From assembly GCA_964466055.1 (NCBI GenBank), contig CAYXLW010000001.1, forward strand, positions 248,001 to 312,000: 64,000 bases of DNA, given 5' to 3'. Positions 1 through 7,978 of the stretch are shown here, piece by piece (the first letter of the stretch is position 1; every line of letters starts with the position of its first letter). Below the pieces are notes generated by a model, which worked only from the letters and a program-made list of their open reading frames with translations, was not told the DNA's origin and made no database searches. Source of the stretch: CAYXLW01 sp964466055. GTDB lineage: Bacteria > Patescibacteriota > Gracilibacteria > GCA-2401425. Both the position numbers and the translations under genes were made by a program.

Positions 1-2
1 TT

Positions 3-122
3 TATCTTTGGCAGACCGACGCATACAGGTCTCGAACTGAATGGAGTCTTTTTGAGCTTATTTTGCTATTGGAACAAGCACGGGAAGTGAATATTGATTT
101 ACGACATTTTGCACTTTTGTGA
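3..122 (+). CDS. C-terminal fragment of an unidentified protein (cut by window edge)
   Basis: An open frame runs in from the left edge and ends at TGA 120-122, giving about 39 residues that end in the sequence DLRHFALL. It reads like a genuine charged, partly helical C-terminus and stops 5 nt before the DUF3800 gene, so the two could be co-transcribed. The fragment is too short to assign a family, and the real start lies outside the window. Confidence 0.4.
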   Translation, partial: YLWQTDAYRSRTEWSLFELILLLEQAREVNIDLRHFALL

Positions 123-127
123 TTTTT

Positions 128-818
128 ATGAAAATGATAAAGTTAGACAGATTTAAATCTTTTTACATGCTGTACCTGTATCTTGATGAAAGTGGTGATC
201 TTGGTTTTGATTTTGTAAACAAAAAACCTTCCAAATTTTTTACAGTCGCTATTTCTTGCTGTGGAAGGCAGTAGCAACAACAAAAAGCTTGTAAATGCAG
301 TAAAAAACACCTTACATAGAAAGCTGAATCATAAAAAGAAAGGTGGTCGCATTGTACAGGAGTTAAAAGGAACAGGTGCAACTTTAGAAATCAAAAAATA
401 TTTTTTTAACCTGATTCAAGATATTCCTTTTTCTATTTATTCTCTTACTCTTAACAAAAAACGAGTATTTCAACATTTAACAGAGAACAAATCTCGTGTT
501 TACAATTTTATTGCACGACAAGTCATTGATAAAATACCACTCAATAGTGAAATGGTTACTCAAATTGGCTTTATTATTGATAAATCCAAGGGGAAAAAAG
601 AAATTAAAGATTTTAATGAGTATATTGAAAAACAGCTTGAAGGAAGCATTAACCCTAATGTGCCTTTAAATATTGTCCACAAAAAGTCACATGATTTTGA
701 GGGAATACAAATTGCTGATCTTTTTGCCTACGGAATTTTTCAAAAATACGAAAGAAAAAACACAGACTGGTTTTCTGTGTTTCAAAGCAAAATTAAATTT
801 GATGATCGATACCTATAA
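128..818 (+). pseudogene. DUF3800 family protein, frameshifted
   Basis: The frame from ATG 128 gives LYLDESGDLGF, the typical N-terminal DUF3800 motif with its acidic pair, followed by FFTVAI, then a stop after about 43 residues. The rest of the domain continues one frame over, with a possible GTG at 261, as 185 residues. It ends in the family's second acidic motif, seen here as GIQIADLFAYGIF. The two halves join naturally if one base is gained or lost near 250-260. DUF3800 proteins are RNase H-fold-like proteins of unknown function, common near mobile and defence genes. The break could be real decay or an assembly error; the neighbouring RhuM remnant is also frameshifted, so both remain open. 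Confidence 0.75.
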
Positions 819-942
819 AAAAGAACGTGCCCTGAAGGTTCTTTATGCCCTTGTTCTTGCCAACCGATGGATGGGAACACAAGTAGCAACCAGCAGAGGT
901 CTTACCGTTCGTTTACATTGTAGCAAAAAACAAAATGGGAAA

Positions 943-1064
943 TCAAATTTTTATTAAGTTTACTCGGTAGCCTACGGAAATAATGGCATCGAGGTTGTAA
1001 AAATCCATGTCTCTTTTTTCCAATCCTTGGCAACTTGTGCAATTTTTGCACAGTATAGCCATGC
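943..1064 (-). pseudogene. RhuM-family protein remnant
   Basis: On the minus strand one frame reads CAKIAQVAKDWKK, and after a frameshift near an A-rich run (about 1012-1018) another reads RDMDFYNLDAIISVGYRVN. Together these match the conserved centre of RhuM-family proteins (CAKIA...YNLDxIIxVGYRVNS). The usual GTQFRIWA continuation is absent: a TGA follows at 943-945, and an in-frame TAA lies upstream at 1065-1067. Only about 40 of roughly 300 residues remain, so this is a dead fragment. RhuM genes often sit inside type I-like restriction loci, which fits the R-M enzyme next door. I see nothing recognisable in 819-942. Confidence 0.65.
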
Positions 1065-1102
1065 TTACTTGTCAGCAAGAGCATGACTACAAATTTTAAA
1101 TT

Positions 1103-1765
1103 CTATAAAGAAAAATTCTCCCAATCAATATTCATCGTATCGCTTACCATCTCTACAAAATCTTCTTCTATATCCTCATCACCTTCCTCTTCCAATCGAT
1201 CCCATCCAAGCACAGCGCCTAACACATTTCCCCACTCATTACGTTCTTTTTTTGAAAGCTTTTTCTTCGATTGTAAATATTCATAGAGCTCTAAAATACC
1301 CTTCATCATAAATGGACCACCTATATCTTCAAATAACATGGGACCTTGGGCATTTAGGAGTAATGGAATCTTTTTTACTTGAGGACTAAGTTTTGCTTGT
1401 GGAATGATTTTTTGCAAAGTAATCGTAAAACGCCAATCATCACCAAAATCATACCAATACCCTACAGTATCTTTCTCATTTTGGAAAATATTTGAAAGTT
1501 TTATTTTTTTGGCATTGTATTCTGGCTCATCGTTAAAAAACATTCTTTGATCTTTTGGGATAGGCAGCGCAATAGTTTGCATAAACTGTCTTTTGCCTTT
1601 TTCAAACTGCCAAAGATGATAGCCTTCGAGGTCAAAAAGTTTTTGAATAAGTTTATGAAGCTCTAAAAATGTATTTTCTGAATCAACTAAGATAGTACGA
1701 AAAATACTTGGCTTTACGCCATCTACTTGAATTTTAAGTTGATAATAAAGTGCTGATTGTGGCAT
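1103..1765 (-). CDS. Plasmid pRiA4b ORF-3-like protein
   Basis: 220 residues. The N-terminus (YYQLKIQVDGVKPSIFRTILV) and the motif HLWQF followed by a YDFGDDWRFTITLQK-type strand are characteristic of the pRiA4b ORF-3-like family (PF07929). This alpha/beta family is of unknown biochemical function and is common on plasmids and in defence or mobile neighbourhoods. A conserved GD.W.. core and a C-terminal acidic tail (EEEGDEDIEEDF) are visible. The start lies 14 nt downstream of the stop of the R-M gene on the same strand, so the two are probably one transcript. No signal peptide or membrane segment is seen, so it is cytoplasmic. The length is normal for the family. Confidence 0.85.
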   Translation of the reverse strand: MPQSALYYQLKIQVDGVKPSIFRTILVDSENTFLELHKLIQKLFDLEGYHLWQFEKGKRQFMQTIALPIPKDQRMFFNDEPEYNAKKIKLSNIFQNEKDTVGYWYDFGDDWRFTITLQKIIPQAKLSPQVKKIPLLLNAQGPMLFEDIGGPFMMKGILELYEYLQSKKKLSKKERNEWGNVLGAVLGWDRLEEEGDEDIEEDFVEMVSDTMNIDWENFSL

Positions 1766-1779
1766 AAAATCAGGTTAAA

Positions 1780-4700
1780 TTATAAATACTTTTTCAAAAT
1801 CTCCTCTTTCTTTGCAGGAATTTCTGCCAATTCTGCTTCAAGTTTTTCAATCTCTTCCTCAATTTTCTCAATTTCCGCGACAATACGTTGTTGTTCAGCG
1901 AGAGGAGGGAGGGGAATTCTTAAGTTTTTAATAAAGCTCAAATTTGCCATTTTAAACTCTCCCGCTTTATATGCAAAATTTGGATACAATTGAATACATG
2001 AGTAAAAAAGATATTTTGGAAGAAGTTCATTAGCATTTAAAGGATATAAACCTACGATATTTTGATTTGTTGTACTTTCAAAAGTAAGATATCCAACTTT
2101 TCCAATGGTAGCACCGACAAGAGCAATGAGAACTGTATCTCTTTTTAAAATCTTAGCAGAAGACTTCTTTAGCCCTTCTTCTGTGATTTTTTCTTGTACT
2201 TGATTCTCGTATACAAATTGATTTTGACAAACTTCTGATCGGATCCAGTTTATATTTCCATTCCAAAAAGATTGATTTTGTCGACTTGGGGTTCCTCCAC
2301 TTTGAATTTCGCAAATATTTCCTAATCTTTCTTCCTTTGAATTATTCTGAACCACGAATCTAAGAGAATCCTTTATCTGCTCTATTTTTCTCATCATTTC
2401 CTCTTCTCTCTTCTCCAAAACCTCCATTTCATCCACAATTTTTTGCTGAATATCCTTTGGAGGAAGCGGAACTTTAATTTCATAAGCGTCATTTCTATTT
2501 AGTCCACCTGGTCCTACCCCTGCATTCAAGTCTTCTAAATCTTTTTCTAAATATTTTAAAAGAACAGAACAAAAGGAAAATGATACTTTTGGACTTTTAA
2601 TATCAACATAGAAAGTAGTATCAATTGGAAAATTATTTTCTTGAACAATATTTACTTTTCCAGCTGATCCCTTTCTTCCAATAATTATTGAAGGACCTTT
2701 AATAAGAAACTCATTATGATACCCAACAATGCCATTTGATCCCATTACGGGATACCCTCCTTCCTTTCTCTCCTTTTCTGGAAGTCCCTTTCCATACTGA
2801 AGCTCAATAAGTTCTCCTAATTTTACTAACTCCCACTGACTTTCAATTTTAAGCTTTTTTTTTACACTCAACGAAATAGTCTTTTCAAATTCTGCTCTGT
2901 CAAAGATCATCATATCCACAAGGGCGTGGCGAGAAATGTTTTTTTGTAAACTTTCCGCAATTGGGAATTTATAATCTCCTTGAAAGGCTTTGTACACATA
3001 CGTACTTGCTTTTTCTGGATTATCAAAAATCTCTAGATCAAAAAGTTGCGTACACTCATCAATCGTTTTCCCTCTTTGCATAGGGTGAATCCCTTCACTC
3101 CCTCGGCGATTACTAAATTCATAGCCAAGAAACTGCTTCTCAGCATCTTTTTCTCCACTTTTAACCAACACCACTTGTTGAGGATAAGCCAGAACAAAGT
3201 ATTTCAGCTTTTCTTTCTCTCTTTCAATTACAAGCTCCCAAAACTCCTTTTCATTCTTCACCTTCAACTTTTTCTCATAATCTTGGAATATTTCATGATT
3301 TTTTACCACATTATTTGGAGCTTTTTGAAAAAGTGTTTTGTAATCCTCAATCGAAAGACCTTCCCATACATGCGCTACATACTTACTTATCGGCTTTTCT
3401 ACACCATTAAGCGTTACTTCTTGCAAGGTTGTGGCAAATTTTGCAATAGCACCTTTTAGGTTCACCGTTTCATAATTATTTCTTCGCTTTAAAAAGAGCG
3501 TAACGGTATTTGTTCCCGTTGCCATAAAGGTGTTACTGCCAAGTTCTGCAATAGCGATAATATCAAAGTATTCTAAAATGATTTCTCGTGCTTTTGTGTA
3601 AAGATTGGTGTTACTCAAAATTGAACTGGGTAAAATAATCCCAGCAATTCCTCCGTCTTTTAGTAATTGTTTCGTGCGCTCGATAAAAAGACATTCTATT
3701 TCAGAACTGCTATCTGTAAGTTTTTCATACAGCTCAAAATCTTCTTTAGTATAGTAATTACTTGAAGTATTTTTAAACGAAGAAACAGAATAAGGAGGAT
3801 TGGAAATAACAATATCAAATTGCTTGTTTTCTCTTGGAAAAGTCGCATCTACCTCTTTGAGCTTTCCCTTGTAATCCGCATGCTGAAAATTTGCTAATCC
3901 ATCACTTAAAATAACATTTGCAAGCCCATCTCCATGCAGATAACACCCTACTTTTCCTACTTTTACTAAACGGTAGTCTTTTTCAATGCCATAAACATAC
4001 TGTGTTGCCCAATCAAAATGATCTTCTTTCCATGCTTTTACTTTTTTTGCAGTATCAGCAATAAAACTATTTGAATTTTTTTCATTCAACAGTCGTTGAA
4101 TTTCGTGCATGCTCTCGGTAAGAAAATGCCCACTTCCCGCAGCATAGTCAATAATATATGGTAAAAGGTTGTTTCGTTCGCCTTTTTCCAATTTTTCATG
4201 CAATAAGGTATCAATCGGCAAACTTTTGATAATAAATTGAGCAATTGGTACTGGTGTAAAAAATTGCCCCGATTCTTGCTTAAGCCCTGTTGTAAGGAGA
4301 AGTTCAAAAAAATCGGAGAGGTATTGTTGCCGTTTATTGTAACGGATGCGAAATTTCTGGAGTAATTCCACCACCTCTTTCACTACTTTTGCATTTTCCT
4401 TGAAAGACGGCTCATCAAAAACCTCTTTAATAGCAAATTCATTATTCTTCTGAAGACGAACTTTAAAAAAATCTTCCAAAAGTAATTTCTTCACTGAATC
4501 ATCAAGATTTTTATATTTTTTCTCAAAATCATCTTCAGAAAAATCAGTAACCTGTTTTTCAAGGAACTCAAGCATCCCATTTTTATAGAGATCGGTTAGA
4601 CGGATTTGAAAGCTCACATCAGTATCTTTTCCTTCAAGCCATTGAAATTTTAGTTCCTCATTCTCTTTGGTCGTTTTTTCGTCGTAGACCTTACACAAAA

Positions 4701-5448
4701 AGAGCGTAAAGATTTTATTGAATGCATTCGGTTTATCTGAAACCACATTATGTCGAAGAATTTCAAGAAATTGGTTAAAAATAAAGCCACTGTCCTCCTG
4801 TGTAATTGGTTGGAGTTGTTCGGGCGTAAGCGCTTTACTAATATAACAATATGGCGTCACCCACTCATCAAATACTCCGTTATCTTTTGTGAGTTTATTC
4901 CATTTTTCATAGAAATCCTTCATATCTCCCGTTCGGTATTCTTCTTCAATCTTCACAATTTCATTTTTGTATTCTATTTTCTCACCTTGTAACTGAGAAG
5001 CATACAACATAATAACATCAGCCTTATTGCTGAACTTAAAGTATGTAAAAAGCTGTCCTCCGTCTTTTTTCATTCTGGAAAACTCTTTTTCAAATTCTTT
5101 TCCCCAAGTTTTACATTCAATGAGTAGATACTCCGATCCATCATCACGAGTAACACAGATATCAAGTCTGCCACTGGTTCCGTGTCCACTTGGCCAAATT
5201 TTCTCAAGAACAATATTTTCTGGTTTATAGCCCTTTTCTAAAAGTCGATTTACACACTCTAAAACCACCCAATTCTCAACCTGAGAAAAATTTGATGTTG
5301 TTTCTGAATCAGCTTTAATTGTTCCATATTTGATTTTTTCTTTCTCAAAATCAATCTCAATAATACAACCTTGAGGATATTTTTTTTGAAAAACACCAGA
5401 GGCATTTTCTTTAGGGGCAAAGCCTATTTTTTTTAAGAAATTCTTCAT
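1780..5448 (-). CDS. Single-chain type I-like/type IIG restriction-modification enzyme (R-M-S fusion)
   Basis: About 1222 residues from ATG 5448. A TTG six codons upstream is also open, but ATG gives the better N-terminus. Order: (1) residues ~55-120, a PD-(D/E)XK-type nuclease as in the HsdR N-terminus, with D96 and E111-C-K113; (2) residues ~380-700, a gamma N6-adenine methyltransferase, with the HsdM entry motif ESGQFFTP, the SAM motif YAAGSGHFL and the catalytic NPPY at about 550; (3) residues ~860-1222, two HsdS-like target-recognition domains, each followed by a coiled-coil spacer ending in a PLPPxxxQQxIVxE block. Restriction, methylation and recognition therefore sit on one polypeptide, as in type IIG/BcgI-like enzymes. 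Two TRDs imply a bipartite target. No separate hsdR, hsdM or hsdS gene is seen. The island's base usage looks slightly richer in G+C than its surroundings, consistent with transfer. Confidence 0.9.
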   Translation of the reverse strand: MKNFLKKIGFAPKENASGVFQKKYPQGCIIEIDFEKEKIKYGTIKADSETTSNFSQVENWVVLECVNRLLEKGYKPENIVLEKIWPSGHGTSGRLDICVTRDDGSEYLLIECKTWGKEFEKEFSRMKKDGGQLFTYFKFSNKADVIMLYASQLQGEKIEYKNEIVKIEEEYRTGDMKDFYEKWNKLTKDNGVFDEWVTPYCYISKALTPEQLQPITQEDSGFIFNQFLEILRHNVVSDKPNAFNKIFTLFLCKVYDEKTTKENEELKFQWLEGKDTDVSFQIRLTDLYKNGMLEFLEKQVTDFSEDDFEKKYKNLDDSVKKLLLEDFFKVRLQKNNEFAIKEVFDEPSFKENAKVVKEVVELLQKFRIRYNKRQQYLSDFFELLLTTGLKQESGQFFTPVPIAQFIIKSLPIDTLLHEKLEKGERNNLLPYIIDYAAGSGHFLTESMHEIQRLLNEKNSNSFIADTAKKVKAWKEDHFDWATQYVYGIEKDYRLVKVGKVGCYLHGDGLANVILSDGLANFQHADYKGKLKEVDATFPRENKQFDIVISNPPYSVSSFKNTSSNYYTKEDFELYEKLTDSSSEIECLFIERTKQLLKDGGIAGIILPSSILSNTNLYTKAREIILEYFDIIAIAELGSNTFMATGTNTVTLFLKRRNNYETVNLKGAIAKFATTLQEVTLNGVEKPISKYVAHVWEGLSIEDYKTLFQKAPNNVVKNHEIFQDYEKKLKVKNEKEFWELVIEREKEKLKYFVLAYPQQVVLVKSGEKDAEKQFLGYEFSNRRGSEGIHPMQRGKTIDECTQLFDLEIFDNPEKASTYVYKAFQGDYKFPIAESLQKNISRHALVDMMIFDRAEFEKTISLSVKKKLKIESQWELVKLGELIELQYGKGLPEKERKEGGYPVMGSNGIVGYHNEFLIKGPSIIIGRKGSAGKVNIVQENNFPIDTTFYVDIKSPKVSFSFCSVLLKYLEKDLEDLNAGVGPGGLNRNDAYEIKVPLPPKDIQQKIVDEMEVLEKREEEMMRKIEQIKDSLRFVVQNNSKEERLGNICEIQSGGTPSRQNQSFWNGNINWIRSEVCQNQFVYENQVQEKITEEGLKKSSAKILKRDTVLIALVGATIGKVGYLTFESTTNQNIVGLYPLNANELLPKYLFYSCIQLYPNFAYKAGEFKMANLSFIKNLRIPLPPLAEQQRIVAEIEKIEEEIEKLEAELAEIPAKKEEILKKYL

Positions 5449-5750
5449 AAAAATGCTCTTATTCAATTGGTGAATAAAAATAAATTTGTTTTTTTATATT
5501 GATTTTAAAAGGAAGTTCTCACAAACTTGCTCGTAGTGTACTCGCTGTATATATCTTTCTCCAAATCATTTTTTAAAAAGCATCTATACTCAAACACCTC
5601 GAAACAGAAAAAGTGTCTTATTTAAAAGGAAAGACAATATTATTGAAATTCCCAAAACAAAGTCACGAAATGAAAATCGGATTTAAAAAATGAGAAAATA
5701 AATCCATTTATTCTCATTATTTTTGCTGTAAACGATAGTGTTTTTTAAAT

Positions 5751-5824
5751 TGGCAGGACCACTCAGAATTGAACTGAGGACGCTGGTTTTGGAGACCGGA
5801 ATTTTACCACTAAACTATGGTCCT
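5751..5824 (-). tRNA. tRNA-Trp (CCA)
   Basis: The minus strand folds as a full cloverleaf. The acceptor arms AGGACCA and TGGTCCT pair perfectly, the discriminator base is G and the CCA end is encoded. The anticodon loop is CTCCAAA, giving anticodon CCA, and the T-arm reads CAGTTCAATTCTG. A UGG-only tryptophan tRNA, together with TGA used as a stop, argues against UGA recoding. Its 3' end faces the restriction island. Confidence 0.95.
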
Positions 5825-5921
5825 AGAACTCCCAAAAATTCTAGCATCTGTTTAAGCTCTAAGTCAATCTAAGTAAATTGTATTTAAAGGAGACTCCCGA
5901 TAGCGGGAATGGCTTAAAAAC

Positions 5922-6614
5922 TCAACGCTTTGCAACTTTTCGAATAAATAAAAGAAACCACAACAAAAGAAAAAGTGAAATCCCAATAAAAAGAAGAAAG
6001 GAAAAAAAGAATAAAAAATCGGTTATTCCAAAAGGTATAGGAATTAGAAATAAAATAAAAAACAAGGGAAAAGTTTGCTTTACATCAGACCAGCTTGGAG
6101 AGGCGATAATTGCTCCAAAAAATATAAAAGGAAAAAGTAGTAGAACTCTCCACCAAGAAAGGATCATTAAAGACTCTTTTAAATCAAAAATTTCAAAATT
6201 TATTCCCTGTTTTGAGAAAAAATAGAAAAGAATTAAGTAGGGGATAATAACGGGAGCTAAGCCTATGAAAAATCCTGAAACAACTTTTTGAATCAAATAC
6301 AACGTTTCTAAAACAAAAGAGCCATTAAAAATATTGTGAATAAGATCTTTGTATTTATAGACTTTTATCATTACGCCACCATGAATTTTAAATCCTTCTT
6401 TCGTAGAAGTAACTTCAACTCCTTCATATTTAGGCCATTTTAAAAACACCAAAGCCATTAAATAATGACATATTTCGTGAAGATGAATTGCCAAGTAAAA
6501 AACAGGAAATAACCTTCTTATACCTAAAGAAGATAAATATCCTCGAAAAACCCTAACAAAAATAGAGGAAAGTAAGAGAGTTAGGATAAAGGATAATGGA
6601 AAAATGAACTTCAT
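5922..6614 (-). CDS. Polytopic membrane protein with HExxH motif (putative M50-like metalloprotease)
   Basis: 230 residues, very hydrophobic, with about five or six membrane segments: ~5-22, 36-58, 105-130, 150-170, 182-200 and 203-225. HEICH at residues 46-50 (within HLHEICHYL) is a zincin-type HExxH motif in or next to the second membrane segment, as in site-2-protease-like (M50) intramembrane proteases. The usual second M50 motif (NxxPxxxxDG) is not seen, so catalysis is uncertain. It could be a degenerate M50 relative or an unrelated small membrane zincin. The gene is divergent from folD, with about 90 nt between the starts. No partner gene is evident. Confidence 0.55.
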   Translation of the reverse strand: MKFIFPLSFILTLLLSSIFVRVFRGYLSSLGIRRLFPVFYLAIHLHEICHYLMALVFLKWPKYEGVEVTSTKEGFKIHGGVMIKVYKYKDLIHNIFNGSFVLETLYLIQKVVSGFFIGLAPVIIPYLILFYFFSKQGINFEIFDLKESLMILSWWRVLLLFPFIFFGAIIASPSWSDVKQTFPLFFILFLIPIPFGITDFLFFFSFLLFIGISLFLLLWFLLFIRKVAKR

Positions 6615-6701
6615 TGAAATTGGAGCTAGATACTCTTGGCAAAAGGATATATAAAACTTAAAATAAAAGCACTATTTTTGCTTTATAAATTAAAACTAAG
6701 T

Positions 6702-7553
6702 ATGAGTAATATTCTAGATGGAAAGGCTGTATCTCAAAAGATTCTTGATGGATTGAAAGAGAGAGCGATTAAATTAAAGCCATGTCTTTCTGTTATATTA
6801 ATTGGTAATAATCCAGCTTCTGCAGTTTATGTAAGAAACAAGGAGAAGGCATGTGAAAAGTGTGGGATAGAATATAAAGAATTTAAATTTGATGAATCAG
6901 TATCAGAAAAAGAAATTTTACAAACTATAGAGAAAATAAATAATGATGATTCAATACATGGTCTTATAGTCCAAGTCCCAGTTCCAGATCATATTTCAGT
7001 ACCTAAAATTCTTAAAAATATCAATCCTAAAAAGGATGTAGATGGATTTACGGCATATAATATTGGGAAAATGGTATCATCTCCAGATTTTGAAGATTTA
7101 CCCCCAGCAACTCCAGGAGGAATTATCCGCCTTCTTGAAGAATATAAAATTGATGTAAAAGGGATGAATGTCGTAGTGCTTGGAAGATCAAATATAGTAG
7201 GAAAGCCTATAGCAACTATGCTTACTAATAGAAGTGCAACTGTAACTATTTGTCACTCAAAAACTAAGGATATTTCTTTTTATACAAAAAATGCTGATTT
7301 AATAATAGTAGCAATTGGTATCCCTAAATTTCTAAAGGAAGATATGGTAAGCAGTGGAGTTATTGTTATTGACGTTGGAATTAATAGACTTGAGGATGGT
7401 TCTTTGTGTGGAGATGTAGATTTTGAGAACATTAAAGATAAATGCTCATATATTACACCAGTTCCAGGAGGAGTTGGTCCTATGACTATTGCTCAGTTAA
7501 TGATCAATGTTATAAGAGCTTCTGAACAATCGACAATGAGCAATAACGAATGA
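6702..7553 (+). CDS. folD: Bifunctional methylenetetrahydrofolate dehydrogenase/cyclohydrolase FolD
   Basis: 283 residues from ATG 6702. A longer frame opens with TTG at 6636, but the FolD family begins at MSNILDGKAV, so the ATG is preferred. The enzyme interconverts 5,10-methylene-, methenyl- and 10-formyl-tetrahydrofolate in the cytoplasm using NAD(P). Visible signatures are the catalytic Y43xxxK47 (YVRNK), the substrate loop PKKDVDGF, the Rossmann motif VVLGRSNIVGKP and the C-terminal PVPGGVGPMT. The usual PCTP is PATP here, so the Cys is replaced by Ala; this position varies in some homologues. The gene stands alone, divergent from the membrane protein and convergent with rnj, and ends in TGA. 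Confidence 0.96.
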   Translation: MSNILDGKAVSQKILDGLKERAIKLKPCLSVILIGNNPASAVYVRNKEKACEKCGIEYKEFKFDESVSEKEILQTIEKINNDDSIHGLIVQVPVPDHISVPKILKNINPKKDVDGFTAYNIGKMVSSPDFEDLPPATPGGIIRLLEEYKIDVKGMNVVVLGRSNIVGKPIATMLTNRSATVTICHSKTKDISFYTKNADLIIVAIGIPKFLKEDMVSSGVIVIDVGINRLEDGSLCGDVDFENIKDKCSYITPVPGGVGPMTIAQLMINVIRASEQSTMSNNE

Positions 7554-7563
7554 TCAACTTACT

Positions 7564-7593
7564 ATTCCTGATTTATTCAGGAATTCAGTTTTT
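7564..7593 (+). terminator. Probable terminator after folD
   Basis: An 8-bp stem ATTCCTGA/TCAGGAAT (7564-7571 and 7577-7584) starts 10 nt after the folD stop. It is followed after a few bases by a T run at 7589-7593. The stem is modest, so confidence is moderate. Confidence 0.5.
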
Positions 7594-7730
7594 ATCAAAC
7601 TCTATTACTTAAGATTAATTAAATTGTAGAGCTGAATTTGGGGGAGTTTGTTTGTCAAAAAAAAAGAAAGAGATGGTACATGGCACATCTCTTCCAGTAT
7701 TAAAATTAGTTACTTATAAAATAGTATGGA

Positions 7731-7877
7731 TTATAAACTTTTTACCTTAGTTCTAATATAATCAGAAATTTCTCCAGTTTTTTGCGTTATTCCAAATTCA
7801 TTAAACTTATATCCTCTTTTGTAGCCACCATATAATCTATTCAAAACAGCATTCAACAAAATTTTATCAAAAGACAT
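7731..7877 (-). pseudogene. Short ORF, possible C-terminal gene remnant
   Basis: The 7554-7978 gap holds one coding-like stretch on the minus strand. From ATG 7877 it gives 48 residues (MSFDKILLNAVLNRLYGGYK..., ending TKVKSL), and the frame stays open upstream to about 7935. The composition and codon use look like a real protein and not a random AT-rich frame. I do not recognise the family. It may be the tail of a decayed gene or a small protein. A hairpin-like imperfect repeat (CCCGATCGTAGCTGGGAA) lies at about 7949-7966. Confidence 0.3.
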
Positions 7878-7978
7878 TTCTACCTGATTTGTTACATACA
7901 CATCTGTTATCTGTAATTCTTTTAATATAAAGATTCAGTTTCTAGATTCCCGATCGTAGCTGGGAATAACAACAATTA

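Noticed and set aside
673..957. 94-residue plus-strand ORF overlapping the DUF3800 gene
   Set aside because: It overlaps the DUF3800 domain in another frame and its tail covers degraded sequence; no recognisable motif.
5751..5824. Possible UGA-recoding (code 4 or 25)
   Set aside because: TGA ends folD and the 57548 gene, long frames do not need TGA read-through, and the tRNA-Trp has anticodon CCA.
5878..6225. 115-residue Lys-rich plus-strand ORF
   Set aside because: It is the antisense shadow of the membrane HExxH protein; hydrophobic codons reversed give Lys/Asn-rich sequence.
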